Shown here piece by piece: positions 33,884-45,100 of a stretch of 64,000 bases of DNA (positions are counted from its first letter, which is position 1; the number at the start of each line of letters is the position of its first letter). Position numbers and translations under genes: made by a program. The notes under the pieces were generated by a model. It saw only the letters and a program-made list of their open reading frames with translations, was not told the origin of the DNA and did not search any database. Origin of the DNA: Mrakia gelida (lineage: Eukaryota > Basidiomycota > Tremellomycetes > Cystofilobasidiales > Mrakiaceae); NCBI GenBank assembly GCA_024345305.1, contig BRON01000006.1:930001-994000 (forward strand). Reading direction: 5' to 3'.

Positions 33884-36452
33884 ATGCCGCCGTCTATGTC
33901 TCCGATCAACCCTGTCCGTCAGGCCCAGGCAAACTGGTAAGTAGCCTTCAAAGAAGGGCGAGGAGCTAGGGAAGTTCACCGTTTCCTTCGGTCCCTCCGG
34001 ACATCGCTCCCTTCCTCACCTGACAGTCCCTCCTCATCGAAGGACCCCATGTCTCGCTTCGGCGCGAGCACCTCGACGAACATCTTCTTCCTTGTCCCAA
34101 CATCCGGCCTCGCTTCTTCCGCTCGCGTCTCCAAGACCTGGCACGCTCGCATTCCACCCGCAGATACGACGAAGTAAGAAAAGGGGTACGCCAATCGATG
34201 GGAGGGGATGGGGAAGGGCAGGAGGAAAGAAGAGGAGGAAACGGGCGAGCTCAACTGGGTTGCTTTCTCATATTCCCTAGTTTTGTAGGCTCGCGAATGC
34301 ATCTTGATTGTTACTTACGAGGATTTATCCGCGCCAGCTAGGCTACAGGAATGCTGGACTCCAGCTAGCGGGAACGGCTAGCACACTGCAGCTTCAATCT
34401 TACTTTCTCTCCTTCTTTTCCGACTGCCTTTTTCGTTTGGCCTTTCGTTCGTTTCGACTTTCATTTCAGCTTGTTTCCCTTTTCTCTTCTACCTCAGCTA
34501 TTACTGCGTCTCTCTCGCTCTCATCAGTCCGGAAGCACGCGTTGATGATCGGCCTTTCTCTTCCGTCGTCCCGCTGCGTGTCTGTCCGTGACGTCGTCGC
34601 TAAATCGGGAGCTGACGTGCTGTACCGATCTTTTGCCTGCTGCTGGGGTCGAATCACCTCCCACGAACCTCCATCTTGTATCCCTCAACACCTTTCCTCT
34701 CCTTTTTCGTCTCTCACGCATTAGGCTGGTCAATCATGCCATCGACGCCAATCCCAACACCGCTGACATCGCCTTGTCCGAGCATGGAAGCGACTTCCTG
34801 TGCGTCTCATCTTTCCCGCTGCTTGCTTCCCAGGCCGGCTTTGATCCTCCTCCTACTCCTTTCCTTCTTTAACCCTTCTTTCTAACCTGACCATCCTTTT
34901 TCGCTTCCCCTCCTTCCTCTTCGTCCCATCCGTGCCTTTACGTCATCGCACAGATGGGCCGTTTTCGCCATCATGCTCTGTTCGGACCTGGTCGCGCTCG
35001 GCTGGCAATGGACGCTTCCCAAAGGCCAACGAGTGTTCCACCAACTTAGCGTCGTCATTCTTACAACGGCATCTATTGCATACTTTTGTCTCGCTGCTAA
35101 TGTTCGGATCTCCTTCCTACGCGTCGTCCGTCTCTATCAGCCCCTGTCTGCTTTTGCTGACTTTCTGTCTGGCTCCTCTACCTCTTCCCCCGCCTCCTCC
35201 CCCCCTCCCCCCCTCCTTCCCCCTTCTTATATAGGTCGGAAACACTCCCGTCATCGTCGAGTTTGCTAGAGGTGAGAGGTACTCGAACACAACCACCCGG
35301 GCCATCGCTTATGCCCGGTTTGTTCCCTTTTTCTTCTTTCCTGCTTTGCGCAGACTTGTGTTCTGATCTTCACTCTTCTCTTCACTGTGTTTAAGGTATA
35401 TTGACTGGGTAGTCACAACGTATGACACTGCTTTCTCTCTACGGGAGCCATTGAGGCGGTTGTATAGATCATTCCTTCGACTCACGCGACTCTCTCCTTC
35501 TTAACTTACCTCTTCAGGCCGCTACTCCTGCTCGAAGTGCTCCTCTCAACTGGCCTTCCTCTCTCGGACATCTTCACTACCATTTTCATGGACATCGCTA
35601 TGGTCGTTACAGGTCTTGTAGGGGCATTGATCGCCTCCTCCTACAAGTGGGGGCTGTGGACTTTCGGAACGGTTGCAATGTTCTATATCTTCTGGGTCAG
35701 CCGATCTTGTGTCTTTCCTTTTTTCTTTCAACAACGAAGGAGTGCTGAAGACCTCCTATTTCTGCTCAGCAGGTTCTCCTCGGACCAGGACGAGCTTCGG
35801 CTTACCGGCTTTCACCTTCCCTCGGTCGCTCGTACGTTAAGTCCACCAGCTTCCTGGTGTTCCTCTGGACTCTGTATCCAATAGTTTGGGGTCTCTGTGA
35901 TGGAGGAAATGTCATCTCGTCAGTCAGCCGCTTCCAGTTCTCTCTTGTGATTGGCTTCCCCTCGTTCGCAAGGCTTCGTCCCTCTTCTGATCTGAACGCC
36001 CCTCCCCTGGCCTTCTCTTTTCAAGTGTCAACAGCGAGATGATCTTCTACGGAATTCTCGATATCCTCGCCAAACCCGTGTTTTGTGCCATCCACCTTTA
36101 CATGCTCAAGAAAGAAGATCTGTCCATCCTTGCCCTGCAGTCAGGAAAGGTTCGGACAACACCCGATGACGCTTTCTCTTCCGCTGTTTTACTTTGCGCG
36201 GGACTGACCACAGTTCACCTTCCTTCTTGTTGTACTGCACTGCTATGTATCAAGTACTCTGAGTCTGCAAACCCCAAGACAGCCGGCTACGAGCTTCAAA
36301 CCAACTCAGAATCTCCCTCGATTGCAACTGAAGGAGGAGGAGGACTTGGCCCCAGACGACCTGGGGTTTCTGGACGACGAACAAGCGAGAGGAGGACCGG
36401 GCTTGAGGCACAGGCCAGGATCGTTGCAAGGGAGAGTGGAGAGGGACTGACG
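33884..36452 (+). CDS. Microbial (type I) rhodopsin, putative proton pump
   Basis: Nine exons join to 1059 nt, 352 residues, with every junction in phase: 33884-33936, 34725-34799, 34954-35101, 35235-35317, 35396-35419, 35518-35695, 35773-35918, 36037-36149, 36214-36452. Helix A begins WAVFAIMLCSDLVALGW. Helix C reads RYIDWVVTTPLLLLE, placing Arg120, Asp123 (counter-ion, BR Asp85) and Glu134 at the BR Asp96 donor position. Helix F has FLWTLYPIVWGL. Helix G has EMIFYGILDILAKPVF with Glu237 (BR Glu204), Asp245 (BR Asp212) and retinal Lys249 (BR Lys216). Asp230 takes the BR Glu194 place. The C-terminal tail is acidic. All residues of a light-driven outward proton pump are present. The first exon is separated by a long 788-bp intron and is less sure than the rest. 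Confidence 0.9.
33976..34302 (-). CDS. Possible antisense ORF inside rhodopsin intron 1
   Basis: A minus-strand frame of 108 codons lies wholly inside the long first intron of the rhodopsin gene. Its second half (MRACQVLETRAEEARPDVGT, KKMFVEVLAPKRDMGSFDEE) is charged and reads like coding sequence, and the first half may contain an intron. No family is recognised. It may instead be an exon of a relic gene or chance. Confidence 0.25.
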   Translation of the reverse strand: MHSRAYKTREYEKATQLSSPVSSSSFLLPFPIPSHRLAYPFSYFVVSAGGMRACQVLETRAEEARPDVGTRKKMFVEVLAPKRDMGSFDEEGLSGEEGSDVRRDRRKR

Positions 36453-36501
36453 CCAGCGTGAGGCCTTCTGTCAAAAGAAATAAGTCGCGTCACGTTCGTC
36501 T

Positions 36502-36728
36502 TGTTGTTGGGTAGCTTAGGAAAGTCTGCAGGATTTGGTTCAGAGCTTGTTGCATAGACCTATCTATTTGAATGGCTTATATACTATGGAAACAATCACT
36601 TGATCTGAAGGTAGCTTAAGAAGGAGTTGGTCGTTGGTCGCAAAGAAAGGCTATTGACGCGGGATTTTAACAAGACGCGTTTGTTGACTACTACGTGATA
36701 CTTCTGTGCGGACCGCCACATCCCAACC
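36502..36728 (-). repeat. Solo LTR, copia family A (diverged)
   Basis: This is the inverse complement of the 227-bp LTR at 2156-2382, from TGTTGTTGGG at 36502 to about 36728 (GCCACATCCCAACC). Shared blocks include GTCTGCAGGATTTGGTTC, CTTGATCTGAAGGTAGCTTA and GACTACTACGTGA. It is more diverged than the copy at 39449, so probably older. No internal element sequence is attached and no clear target duplication is visible. Confidence 0.75.
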
Positions 36729-38922
36729 CTTGTCTTCGATACGCTATCCCCTGGTCATCTGTCTTTCTCGCTCTTCATATCTAGGTGGTTGCCTGGCTTC
36801 TTTCCCTTTCTCCGCATACCTCTCGTCATCTATCCTTTCTGGCCTGATGCTCCTTTTGTTGTATGTTCCCTAGCTTTCGTCTATTCTGACTCATCCTTCA
36901 AAAAGCAAATGAAGATCCTTGCGGATTCTCAGGTCAATCCAACTCTCTACACCTTCCATCACGCCAACCCAAGACTCGTCTCTTTCTTTCGCTTGCTGAC
37001 CTTCGTCCGAAGTTCACGTCTTTCGCCTCTTTTCGAACTTAGCGGACCTTTAGTAACTTCCACTCCGGCCGACTTCCGGATTGTCAGAGGGTTCTGAAGT
37101 TTGCTGGACAAGGCCATTTTCAGAGTCTGTACGAGTTGGGGACTAAGGAGGACGCGATTTTGTTGGAGGATCGGACGAAGCAAAGAGAGTCGGAGGGGAT
37201 GATGGACAAGGTCGAGACCCTTCCCCTCTCCCTCTTGTCATCTTCCTTCCTCACTTCAACTCCAGGCATGCTCGCGATCGTCCTTGCCCTCCTCTTTATT
37301 CTCAGCCCCGCCAGCATCGGACCAGCTTGAACTTATCTTCGGAACGACTACATGCACCTCGGATATAAGTAAAAACCAACCCGAGGAAAGAAGATCGGGT
37401 GGAGGGGAAAGAGATGGGAGTGAAGGTGGGTCGTGGATGGAGTGGAGGAGGGCGGAAGGCAGGGCAGGGGGCTCAAGATCAGAGCGTGGAGGTCGGCTCA
37501 TTGACATCTCTTTTTCATCCCTCCTTGTCGAATCTCCATTACAGCCCACCTAGGGAAGAGTTCTTCAGAAGTCAGTGTATCTGTTCTCAAAGCTTTTTGA
37601 GACTGATGAAGTCCAGTTTCGAGTTTTCGGAAGGAAGAAGAAGAGAGCTCGCTCAACGGGTCGTCGGACTCCGTCCCATCTCTCTCTGCTCCTCTCCTGC
37701 CATGGGCAGAACTTATAGAATAATTTGACCTTTTGTTAGCGAAAAAGTGTTGAATCTCGGTCCAACTCTCGTCACGTTTCTGTTTCGCAGCAAGGGCGAC
37801 CATTGGTGCAAACGATCATTTCTTTCCCTGCCTTCATAAACTGAAATGTAGATCTCAATGCGTCAAAAGTTACCCATGCATGACTGAGAATTATGACTCT
37901 CAACCTAGAGGCCTTTCGTTGGAACTGAGCTAAAATCGAGTGCGTCTTCCCCCCGTTGGTAGGAGTCGTCACATAGTCATTGGATCCTCGCTGACTTTCG
38001 CCTCTCCCTCCCTTTTCTTCTTCCGACTGCTTCACCACATTATCGCATCCACTGCAATGGATAGCGATTGGGTGTTGAACAAAAGGGCACGACAATGTCT
38101 TTCATTTTTGGAGTGCGGGAACTAACTGGAGACCCAAACGCTACGGAAGCAAGATGAAAAGGCAGCTCGGAGGCAACGATGTAGCTCGCGAACTTAGAGG
38201 ATGGACTGCTGGATTTGTGTTGCTTGAAGTTAAGCTCAGATCCTCAGCGTCCTCGGACGCGTCTCCCTCGCGGGTCCCCTGGCTTATCCCGTCGTCACTG
38301 CCCGCCAGGAATCGAGGTGAAAGCACACGAGCGACGAGTTAGAGAGCTCGTGATGGCTTCTATTCCTTTTCTTCTCGGTCAAGCAGATACAAAGAAAGTA
38401 TAGGAGCATATGTGTGTATCTAAAAGATATCAAGCGAGAAGAAAAGCGAAGCGCGGCGAAGCGAGAGGTGGTAAGCAAGAGGGAGAGGAGGCGACGCGCG
38501 AAAGAGGAGCTCTTGAACCCAATCTTCGAAGGAGATACCGGAGGGGTATCAGGGTGGTAGGATATGACAAAAGAGGGAAAGGAGAGCAGATCCGCGTCGC
38601 GCGAGGGACGAACCAAGAACTTGGTGTGCCTCCCTCTCCAGCCCAACGACAGCGCAACGACCTTACCGTCGTTCGCTTCCAGCTTTCCCTCCAGCTCGAG
38701 AGAAGAGCCGAAGGGCGGTTCTTGACCCTCTTCCTCTCCGAAGAAAGCAGGATATCGTCGTTGAGCCAGCTCTTAGGTCCTTCAATCCAGCCGGAAGGGA
38801 CTGAACTCGGAAGAAGCCCCCAGCTCGCGGCATCTAGAACCTCCGACCCTCACTCTCTCCTTCCTTCCCTCCTTACCTCCTCTGCTTCTCCTCCTCACCA
38901 CCGCTACCACCTCCTCATCCTT
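36729..38922. other. No complete gene recognised
   Basis: A plus-strand stretch near 37085-37215 (KFAGQGHFQSLYELGTKEDA, ILLEDRTKQRESEGMMDK) looks like an exon of an unidentified gene. A minus-strand stretch near 38690-38820 (KSWLNDDILLSSERKRVKNR) likewise looks coding. Neither extends into a full gene. The remainder is featureless. Confidence 0.35.
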
Positions 38923-39123
38923 TGCTGAAACTTCCGGTCCTGGGAAGTAGGTTGTGCAAGTCCTCGTATCAAGTAAACTCGTCGGATGGAGAAGGGTCTG
39001 TTTGCTAGAAGTAACGATGTGTAAGCAAGGAGTGATCTGTAAGCTGAGAGTGATATCAGAAAATAGTGAATGATAAACCGGAACCCCGTGGTTCTCCGTC
39101 GCTCGCTCGACCTGGTTCTAACA
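38923..39123 (-). repeat. 3' LTR of a second copia family (left end uncertain)
   Basis: On the minus strand, pol ends at about 39118-39130 with a purine tract CAAGTGGGAG immediately followed by TGTTAGAACCAGG, the expected polypurine tract and LTR start. The sequence differs from LTR family A. The far end is not certain; 38923 is one TG/CA candidate and about 38952 another. Confidence 0.6.
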
Positions 39124-39812
39124 CTCCCACTTGACGAGATGAACTGCGTCAACCGTCTTCAGTAGGTCAGCTCCCATCTCCTTCCTAAAGCTCTCCAGCT
39201 TCTCCCATCCTAACGCCTTCGTAAGGATATCCGCAGTCATCCGATCGATCCGACACAGAGAGAGAGAGATGACTTCGTTTTGGAGGAGTTCGCGCCCGTA
39301 TATGTACGCGACGTCGATATGCTTTGTTCGCTCCGATTGGGTCCCATTTTTGGCTGCTTCGATTGTTCCTTGGTTGTCGACTCGGACGGAAATGATAAGG
39401 ATCCTGTAATTCACTTGACGGAGGAGTTTGACGACCCAGAGAAGATTTTGTTGTTGGGTCGTCCACTTGAGCTGAGGGATGTCTGCAGGATGTGGTTCAA
39501 ATCTTGTTGTATAAAGCTAGCTACTCGAAAGGTTTACATACTACGTGAATGGTCACGTGATCTGAAGGTAGCTTACAAAGCTGTTTACGAAGAATGGTTA
39601 CTAACAAGGGGACTGAACGAGACGCGTTACTAAGCTACTACGTAAGACCTCTCTGCGAGTCGCCACCTTCCAACAGATTTTGGCATCCTTGAGAGAGAGA
39701 GCGATGTATTCTGACTCGTGCGACGACTTTCTGATTGCCTTCTGCCTCCTACTCGCCCTGTTACGGGACTACCGAAAAGTTTGATGAGATATCCTGTCGT
39801 TGACCTCCTTGA
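39118..39812 (-). pseudogene. Copia pol 3' remnant split by a solo LTR
   Basis: Minus-strand reading shows RRSTTGYLIKLFGSPVT (about 39740-39812), ASRRQKAIRKSSHESEYIAL (about 39690-39735), the family A LTR, then LLWVVKLLRQVNY, VRVDNQGTIEAAKNG and KHIDVAYIYGRELLQNEV, ADILTKALGWEKLESFR, ending near 39118. This is the copia RNase H and pol C-terminus. A one-base deletion after the SPVT segment and a two-base gain in a CT run just before the LTR shift the frame. The element is dead and 5'-truncated. No restored protein is given. Confidence 0.85.
39449..39675 (-). repeat. Solo LTR, copia family A, with 5-bp target duplication
   Basis: The 227-bp LTR runs, on the minus strand, from TGTTGGAAGG to CCCAACAACA with matching TGTTGG/CCAACA termini. 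It is flanked by GATTT at 39444-39448 and GATTT at 39676-39680, a perfect 5-bp target-site duplication. It sits inside the RNase H region of another copia element. Absence of internal sequence with an intact duplication shows that a full element inserted here and then recombined LTR to LTR. Confidence 0.9.
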
Positions 39813-39905
39813 GCCCTATGTCAAAAAAAGACGGATCACCCCGGGAAAAACATGGTTCGGCCGCTCCTTCCGCCGATAGAAGGAAGATTTTCAAGAGTAG
39901 CTCAC

Positions 39906-40313
39906 CTCGAGCATAGTCCGTCCTACTCCTAGACCAGAAACGATTCTAGCCCTCTTCCCTTCTGGCATGGAGGGGTACGCGCCCCATCCGAAAGTCGTGA
40001 GACATCCCCAGCCGAACGTCAGATAGAAGATAGGCGTGGGAAGCCAGACAGGTCCTACCAGGACGGCCATAGTGAACCAGAACTTTCGAGTTCTAGGCTT
40101 ACGAGTAGGGTTGCGAGTAGGGGAGGGAGGGCGGTAGAGGAGTTGGTAGATTGTGAGCGGGAGGAGGACGCTGAGGAAGGAGAGGACGAGGGCCGTGAAG
40201 ACGGCGGGTTGGTGGAGAAGGACGAGAAGGGTGAGAAGGAAGAGCTCATGTTCGTCGAGGGGAAGGGAGTGGAAGAGAGAGAACTGAATCACTTTTATGG
40301 AACGTGAAGTCAC
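39906..40313 (-). CDS. Membrane protein gene, apparently cut off by transposon DNA
   Basis: The open frame encodes hydrophobic segments HELFLLTLLVLLHQPAVFTA, VLSFLSVLLPLTIYQLLY, FTMAVLVGPVWLPTPIFYL and a Gly-rich stretch FGWGCLTTFGWGAYPSMPEG, suggesting three or four TM helices. The last coding bases GRTMLE are followed by a good splice donor (GTGAG at 39905-39901), but the DNA beyond soon becomes copia remnant, so the downstream exons are missing. The 5' exon upstream of 40313 is not identified. No family is recognised. Confidence 0.5.
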
Positions 40314-42114
40314 TGACTCGTCTCGTCTTATGCTCTTGTTTCACAGAAGAACTTCCCTTTCAGTACCTGGTTCTGCATCGTATACTAGTCCAGGTGAGCT
40401 TCACTACCGCTCCTTTCAAACGGCTGCGACCGTTGCAGAGCTGAGATTTAGGCTGAGGACGAAGAGAGGAGGGCCGAGAAAGCTAAGACGAAGTGGTGGA
40501 AACAGAGGAGGGAAGAGTGGGGAGCAGACCTGCTTTTCTGTGGCGAGCTTTCTTCATGTCCTGGTCTCAAAGTCGCTCGAGAGGACAATCGCGTTCAGCT
40601 CGATTCGGGAAGCTGATCATCTTTTTCTCTCGTCATTCCTGACTTAAGGCTTCGACTTCAACTTGGTCAACGTTTCACCTTAGACCGCTCGAACGTTCGT
40701 CCCTCAGGACTTGATGATCGAAGGTATCGCCACGGACTCCATTACTCTGCCTCGAGGTTCGTTGCTCTCTTCTTCCCTGCCTCTACTTCTTGCTCAATCA
40801 CCGGCTAGCCTCTCCTCTGTTTGACTATCTCTTAGCTTCCCTAGGACAATAGCGAACTCCTCCGATCTGCGTCGCGCCGAGCTCGAAGTCCTCTCTTGGG
40901 TTCGTCCGTCTTCCTTCTCGTTCCCTCTCCTGATTTCTTCGCCGAGTCTCAGACGCCTCCTTTCCTCGCAGACTCCCCTACCTCTCACCGTAGAACCGAG
41001 ATTCCGGCCAATTTCTCGTTTCCATCAGGTCGCTCATAGACTACGCGTCCGGTCCCGTTTCGTCCTTTCTCTTCTCCCTCGTTTTCCCTTCCCATTCACC
41101 CATTTCAGCACTAGCGCTCTTCCATTCTTCTGTTCCGAAGCATCCACTCCTCTCACTCGACCCTTCCTCGTCTCCCTAACCCTTACCCGTTCTTTGCGAG
41201 AGAGAACTCAGAGAAGAGCAAACGACGATAGATGTACGCGAGTAGACAGCTCACCCGCTTGGAGGTGTTTTGACTCTCGTGCACTCTACGCGCTAGAGAG
41301 AGGAGGTGGGTATAACTCCGGCTACAGGAGAACGAGCTGTGCTAACGAAATAGAAGAACAGCTTTTCGAAAGACATTGATAGATCGAGGCAGAAACCGGA
41401 TTAGAAGGCAAAGACAATCTGTCGTCCACCGTTCTCTCCTTGGAGCGGATTGCCTGGCTTTTGTGGAAGGAGGGCAAGGCAGATCCATCGTGAGTCCATT
41501 GAAGCTGAGATGGTAGAAGGCGAGCAGTGAAGTCTATCGGATAAGAGTGAAACTAAAGTTTACGTTTCGGCAAAGAGCCCAACTCTTCCGAGGAAAGAAG
41601 CCTCTGCGAGAGCTCCTTTCCAAAGGTCCGAACTGACTGAATCGTATCCAGGTATCCAAGGGGAAATAAAGCGCAGGAAGGTAAAGCTAGGTTGGTGGGT
41701 CGCGTCGCTTGCGCAAACCCCATCGCCGAGGCGCAAAAACTGGTCAGCAAGACCTTCTACCCATCCAAAGAAAGGTCCCGCTCTTCCCCACCGGAATCGT
41801 ATCGTACATCCGCAACGTTCATCTGGGATCGTACAGTACCGCATCGTTAGATGACCAACAACCAAAGAATCAAAACCGACTTTCCCCCCCCCGCCCCCCG
41901 TCTACCGTCGTCGTCAGATCAAAGACTTCGTGGAGTATCGTAAGGTATCGGCTCGTACGCATGAGAGAGAAACTGCCACTAAGCGCATACGTGGGCTCGT
42001 GAACGACCAACAGATATAGACTGAGCGTTCGTGATCGGTAATCAAAGGTACAGAAGGAAACAAGAGCAAAACAGACCCCCCCAATCCCTCCTCCACAGCT
42101 CGACAAGTCCACTC
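40314..42114. other. No gene recognised
   Basis: Only short open frames are present on both strands. 40314-40450 may contain the 5' exon of the membrane gene. The segment 41880-42110 is the 3' flank of the gene ending at 42115 and carries a C tract near 41886-41900. Confidence 0.4.
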
Positions 42115-45100
42115 TCACTCCATCACGAACGGTCTCAACGGCAGCACCTTCAACTCCTGCTCCGACGCCTTCGGTCCGAACGCACACTCGCACTTCAACG
42201 TCCCGTCGTTGATGAGGTTCCTCGAGTCGATCAACTCCAAAGAGTTTCTCGCGATGGCGAAGGTCTGGTGGCCGTTCCAAACGATGTGAGGGACGTAGGC
42301 CTTTGTGACGATGGACGTTCCTGGTTCCTGCGCGATCGATTTCCACCTCCTGCTCTCCGCTCCTGGTAGATCGAACGGCGCGACGACGGATCGGCGGTGA
42401 TCCCAGACTTCCTCGCATGGCGACTCGTCCTTGTTGATCTCGACTGCCTTGAAAGCTCCCTCCCCAAACGTATCGGCGTCCTCGAGGTCGTGGTACTGCT
42501 CGAGCGAGACATCCGAGGCCATGGCGCCTTTCACTGAAGTTTGAACAGTTAGACCGGGGGTTAGGTCTCGAAACCCTCGTCTCCCCGGCTCCCCCTCCTT
42601 CCCCTCCTCTACCTCAGGACTTACGGGTTCTGAGGTCCTCCGTCAATTTCTTCATGCCTCTCGGGCCCAATCCGAACCAGATCTTCGCTCCTGAGCCGTC
42701 CGCTCCTCCGTAGATCATGGTACTGGTGGATCCGAGGTTGAAGCCTTCCGCGTGGAGACTCGTATAACTCCCTCCAAACGGATCCACGAAGGCGGCGTAC
42801 TCGTTGACTCCAATGATAGGGTTGTTGGGTTCGAGGACCTTGTTCAAGGACGTTTCTTCTCGCAGGCTGATGATCGAGAAGTCGTCGAGGCGGTTGACCT
42901 CGAAAGCTGCTCGAAAAGAGAAGTGCGACAACGGTCAATCTCTTTCTCCCACCCCTCGCCTTACCCCTCCCTGATTGCTCCGTCGACTTACGAGTCATCT
43001 CCTCGTTCGATAGGTCTGTTGGTAAGAAGGCGAGGTTAGATTTGCCTCTCCTCCCCAACTCCTTCCGCAGTTGAACTCACATATCCCCGTCGTCCCGACC
43101 ACCCCAGCAGCTCCGTTACTCCACGAACCCACCGCGATCTTCACCAAACCAGCAATCCTCTTGTTCTCCTGCTCCTCGTTCTTCGACACCGGAAGCAACT
43201 GGACGTCCGCCTCCTCCGCCAGGTGCCTCATCCGCTCCTCCGACTCCTTCTTCGTCAACGCAAATAACTCCTGCACACTAATCAACAGTGGCACCTCACT
43301 CCCCACTCCCTCTCCCTCCCACCTCCACTCGCTCCCTCTTTCCCTCTTCCACACCAGCATCATCACCTCCAGCAACCTCCTGACGCAGGGGTCGCTCTTT
43401 CCATGCATCGCCGAGTTTCTCGCCTCCCTCACCGTCTTCTCAGGTCCGTAGAAGAAGGTTGGACCAGCTGCGTACGTCCTCCTCGTCCCCATCGTTCCCT
43501 TCGGCAGGGAGATATCGCCATCGATTGAGAAGGTGCTCGTCCCCTCGTCGTCGTCGTCGTCGGGCTTGGATGACGACTTCTTCCTGGGGTCGTGGACGCC
43601 GGCGGTCGAGGAAGGATAGGCCGTTTCTGGGACGATGCTGCTGTTGTCCTCCATCTCCTCGTCGTCGATGGCGTTGTTGTCGGCGGTGACCGGAACCCCT
43701 GTGGCGGGATCGACGGAGGAGGCGGAAGCGAGGGAGGAGGGGGGAATGACGGAGGAGGTGACTCGGGAGTTGGAAGCGACGCTGGAGAGCGGCGAGGAGT
43801 TGGCCTTCGAGGATGGGCTGGGGTAGGAGAGTTCCGGCTGCTTCACCGGCGAGACGACGTCCAACTGGAAGTTCCACAGATTCACCAAGAAGTTTTCCAT
43901 CTCGGCCTTCAGTGTCTTCCTAGGGTCTGTTCGATCAAGGTCTCGCATCCTGTTTGTGAATCGAGAACAGTCGGTCAGCGGGTTTCCCTCTCTCACCCTT
44001 CCATCCCGCTCGCCGAGCGTCCTAATTCCCGTCCTTCGTTCTGTGAACTCGCGCAACTCACGATGTGACTCCACCACGCAGAGAGCTCCACTCTTGAGTA
44101 GGGTCCACTGGTCTCTCTGGCTCCGAGCGGTACTTGTTCTTCATCCTGTGAGGCAGAACGAAGCGTCGTCAGATTCTCTCCGTCTCCGCCTCCGTCTCCC
44201 TCCGACCCGTTCCCTTCATGTTCGCCCTTTCAGAACTTATACTCACCTTTTAGTATTCTCCAAAGTAGCCTTCGTCTCCGCCGTCTCCACCGTCACCGCC
44301 GCCCAAGGCGCTCCCACTCTCGCCATCACAAGCTCTGCCGTTTCCGTCTCCTCGATCCGTTTCGGGCTGTAGGACGTGTTCGACAGCTTCAGTGGACCTC
44401 CGAGGACGTCGAAGTCGTAGTGATGTTGCCAGCCTTGCGGCTTCATCTCCAGACTGTAGGATTTGACGACTGTATTAGTTGGTAACCCACGCGGAAAATC
44501 AGTTCGCTCGCGTTCTTCTCACCTCCCCCGGACACCCCCTCCTCCTGTACTCACTGTTCGTATATGTCTCCATCATCGCATTCGTCACCGAGATCTCCTC
44601 CGGATTCGACTTCCTTTTAGCCTTCACCAACAAAGCCTCCCTCAACTCCACCAGCTCCGTCTCCAACCCCACCGCCTCCCTCTTGTCCTCCCCCCTCTCC
44701 GATCCCTCCTTCTCCTTCCATATCTTCTCCTCCGGCCCTTCTCGTGCCAATCTCCTCGCGACCTCCCAGTCAAACATCTCCATATCCTCCAGGTCTAACC
44801 TCCCCTCCATCAACCCCTTGAGCTGGAGCCATTCCCTCTCCAAGAGCCTCCCCCACCTCAAGGCATCCGTCGCCTCCTTTGCTCCGAGGCTCTCCTTCGA
44901 TCGCTTGGGTCTCGATGCTTTGGCGTCCTCGTAGGCGAGGATGATTCCGTGCGCCTTATCGTTGAGTTTCAATTTGCGTATGAAGTCCTCGAAGCTCCTT
45001 ACGCCTTCCTCCGTCGCCCACTTGGCTCCCTTCCACACCTTCCAGACCTCCTTCACGAACGGCTCCAGTTTGATGTAGTCGTAGCCGTCGTCGTCGTCGG

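Noticed and set aside
35185..35236. C/T-only tract ending in TATATAG, resembling a microsatellite
   Set aside because: It is the polypyrimidine 3' end of rhodopsin intron 3, directly before the acceptor.
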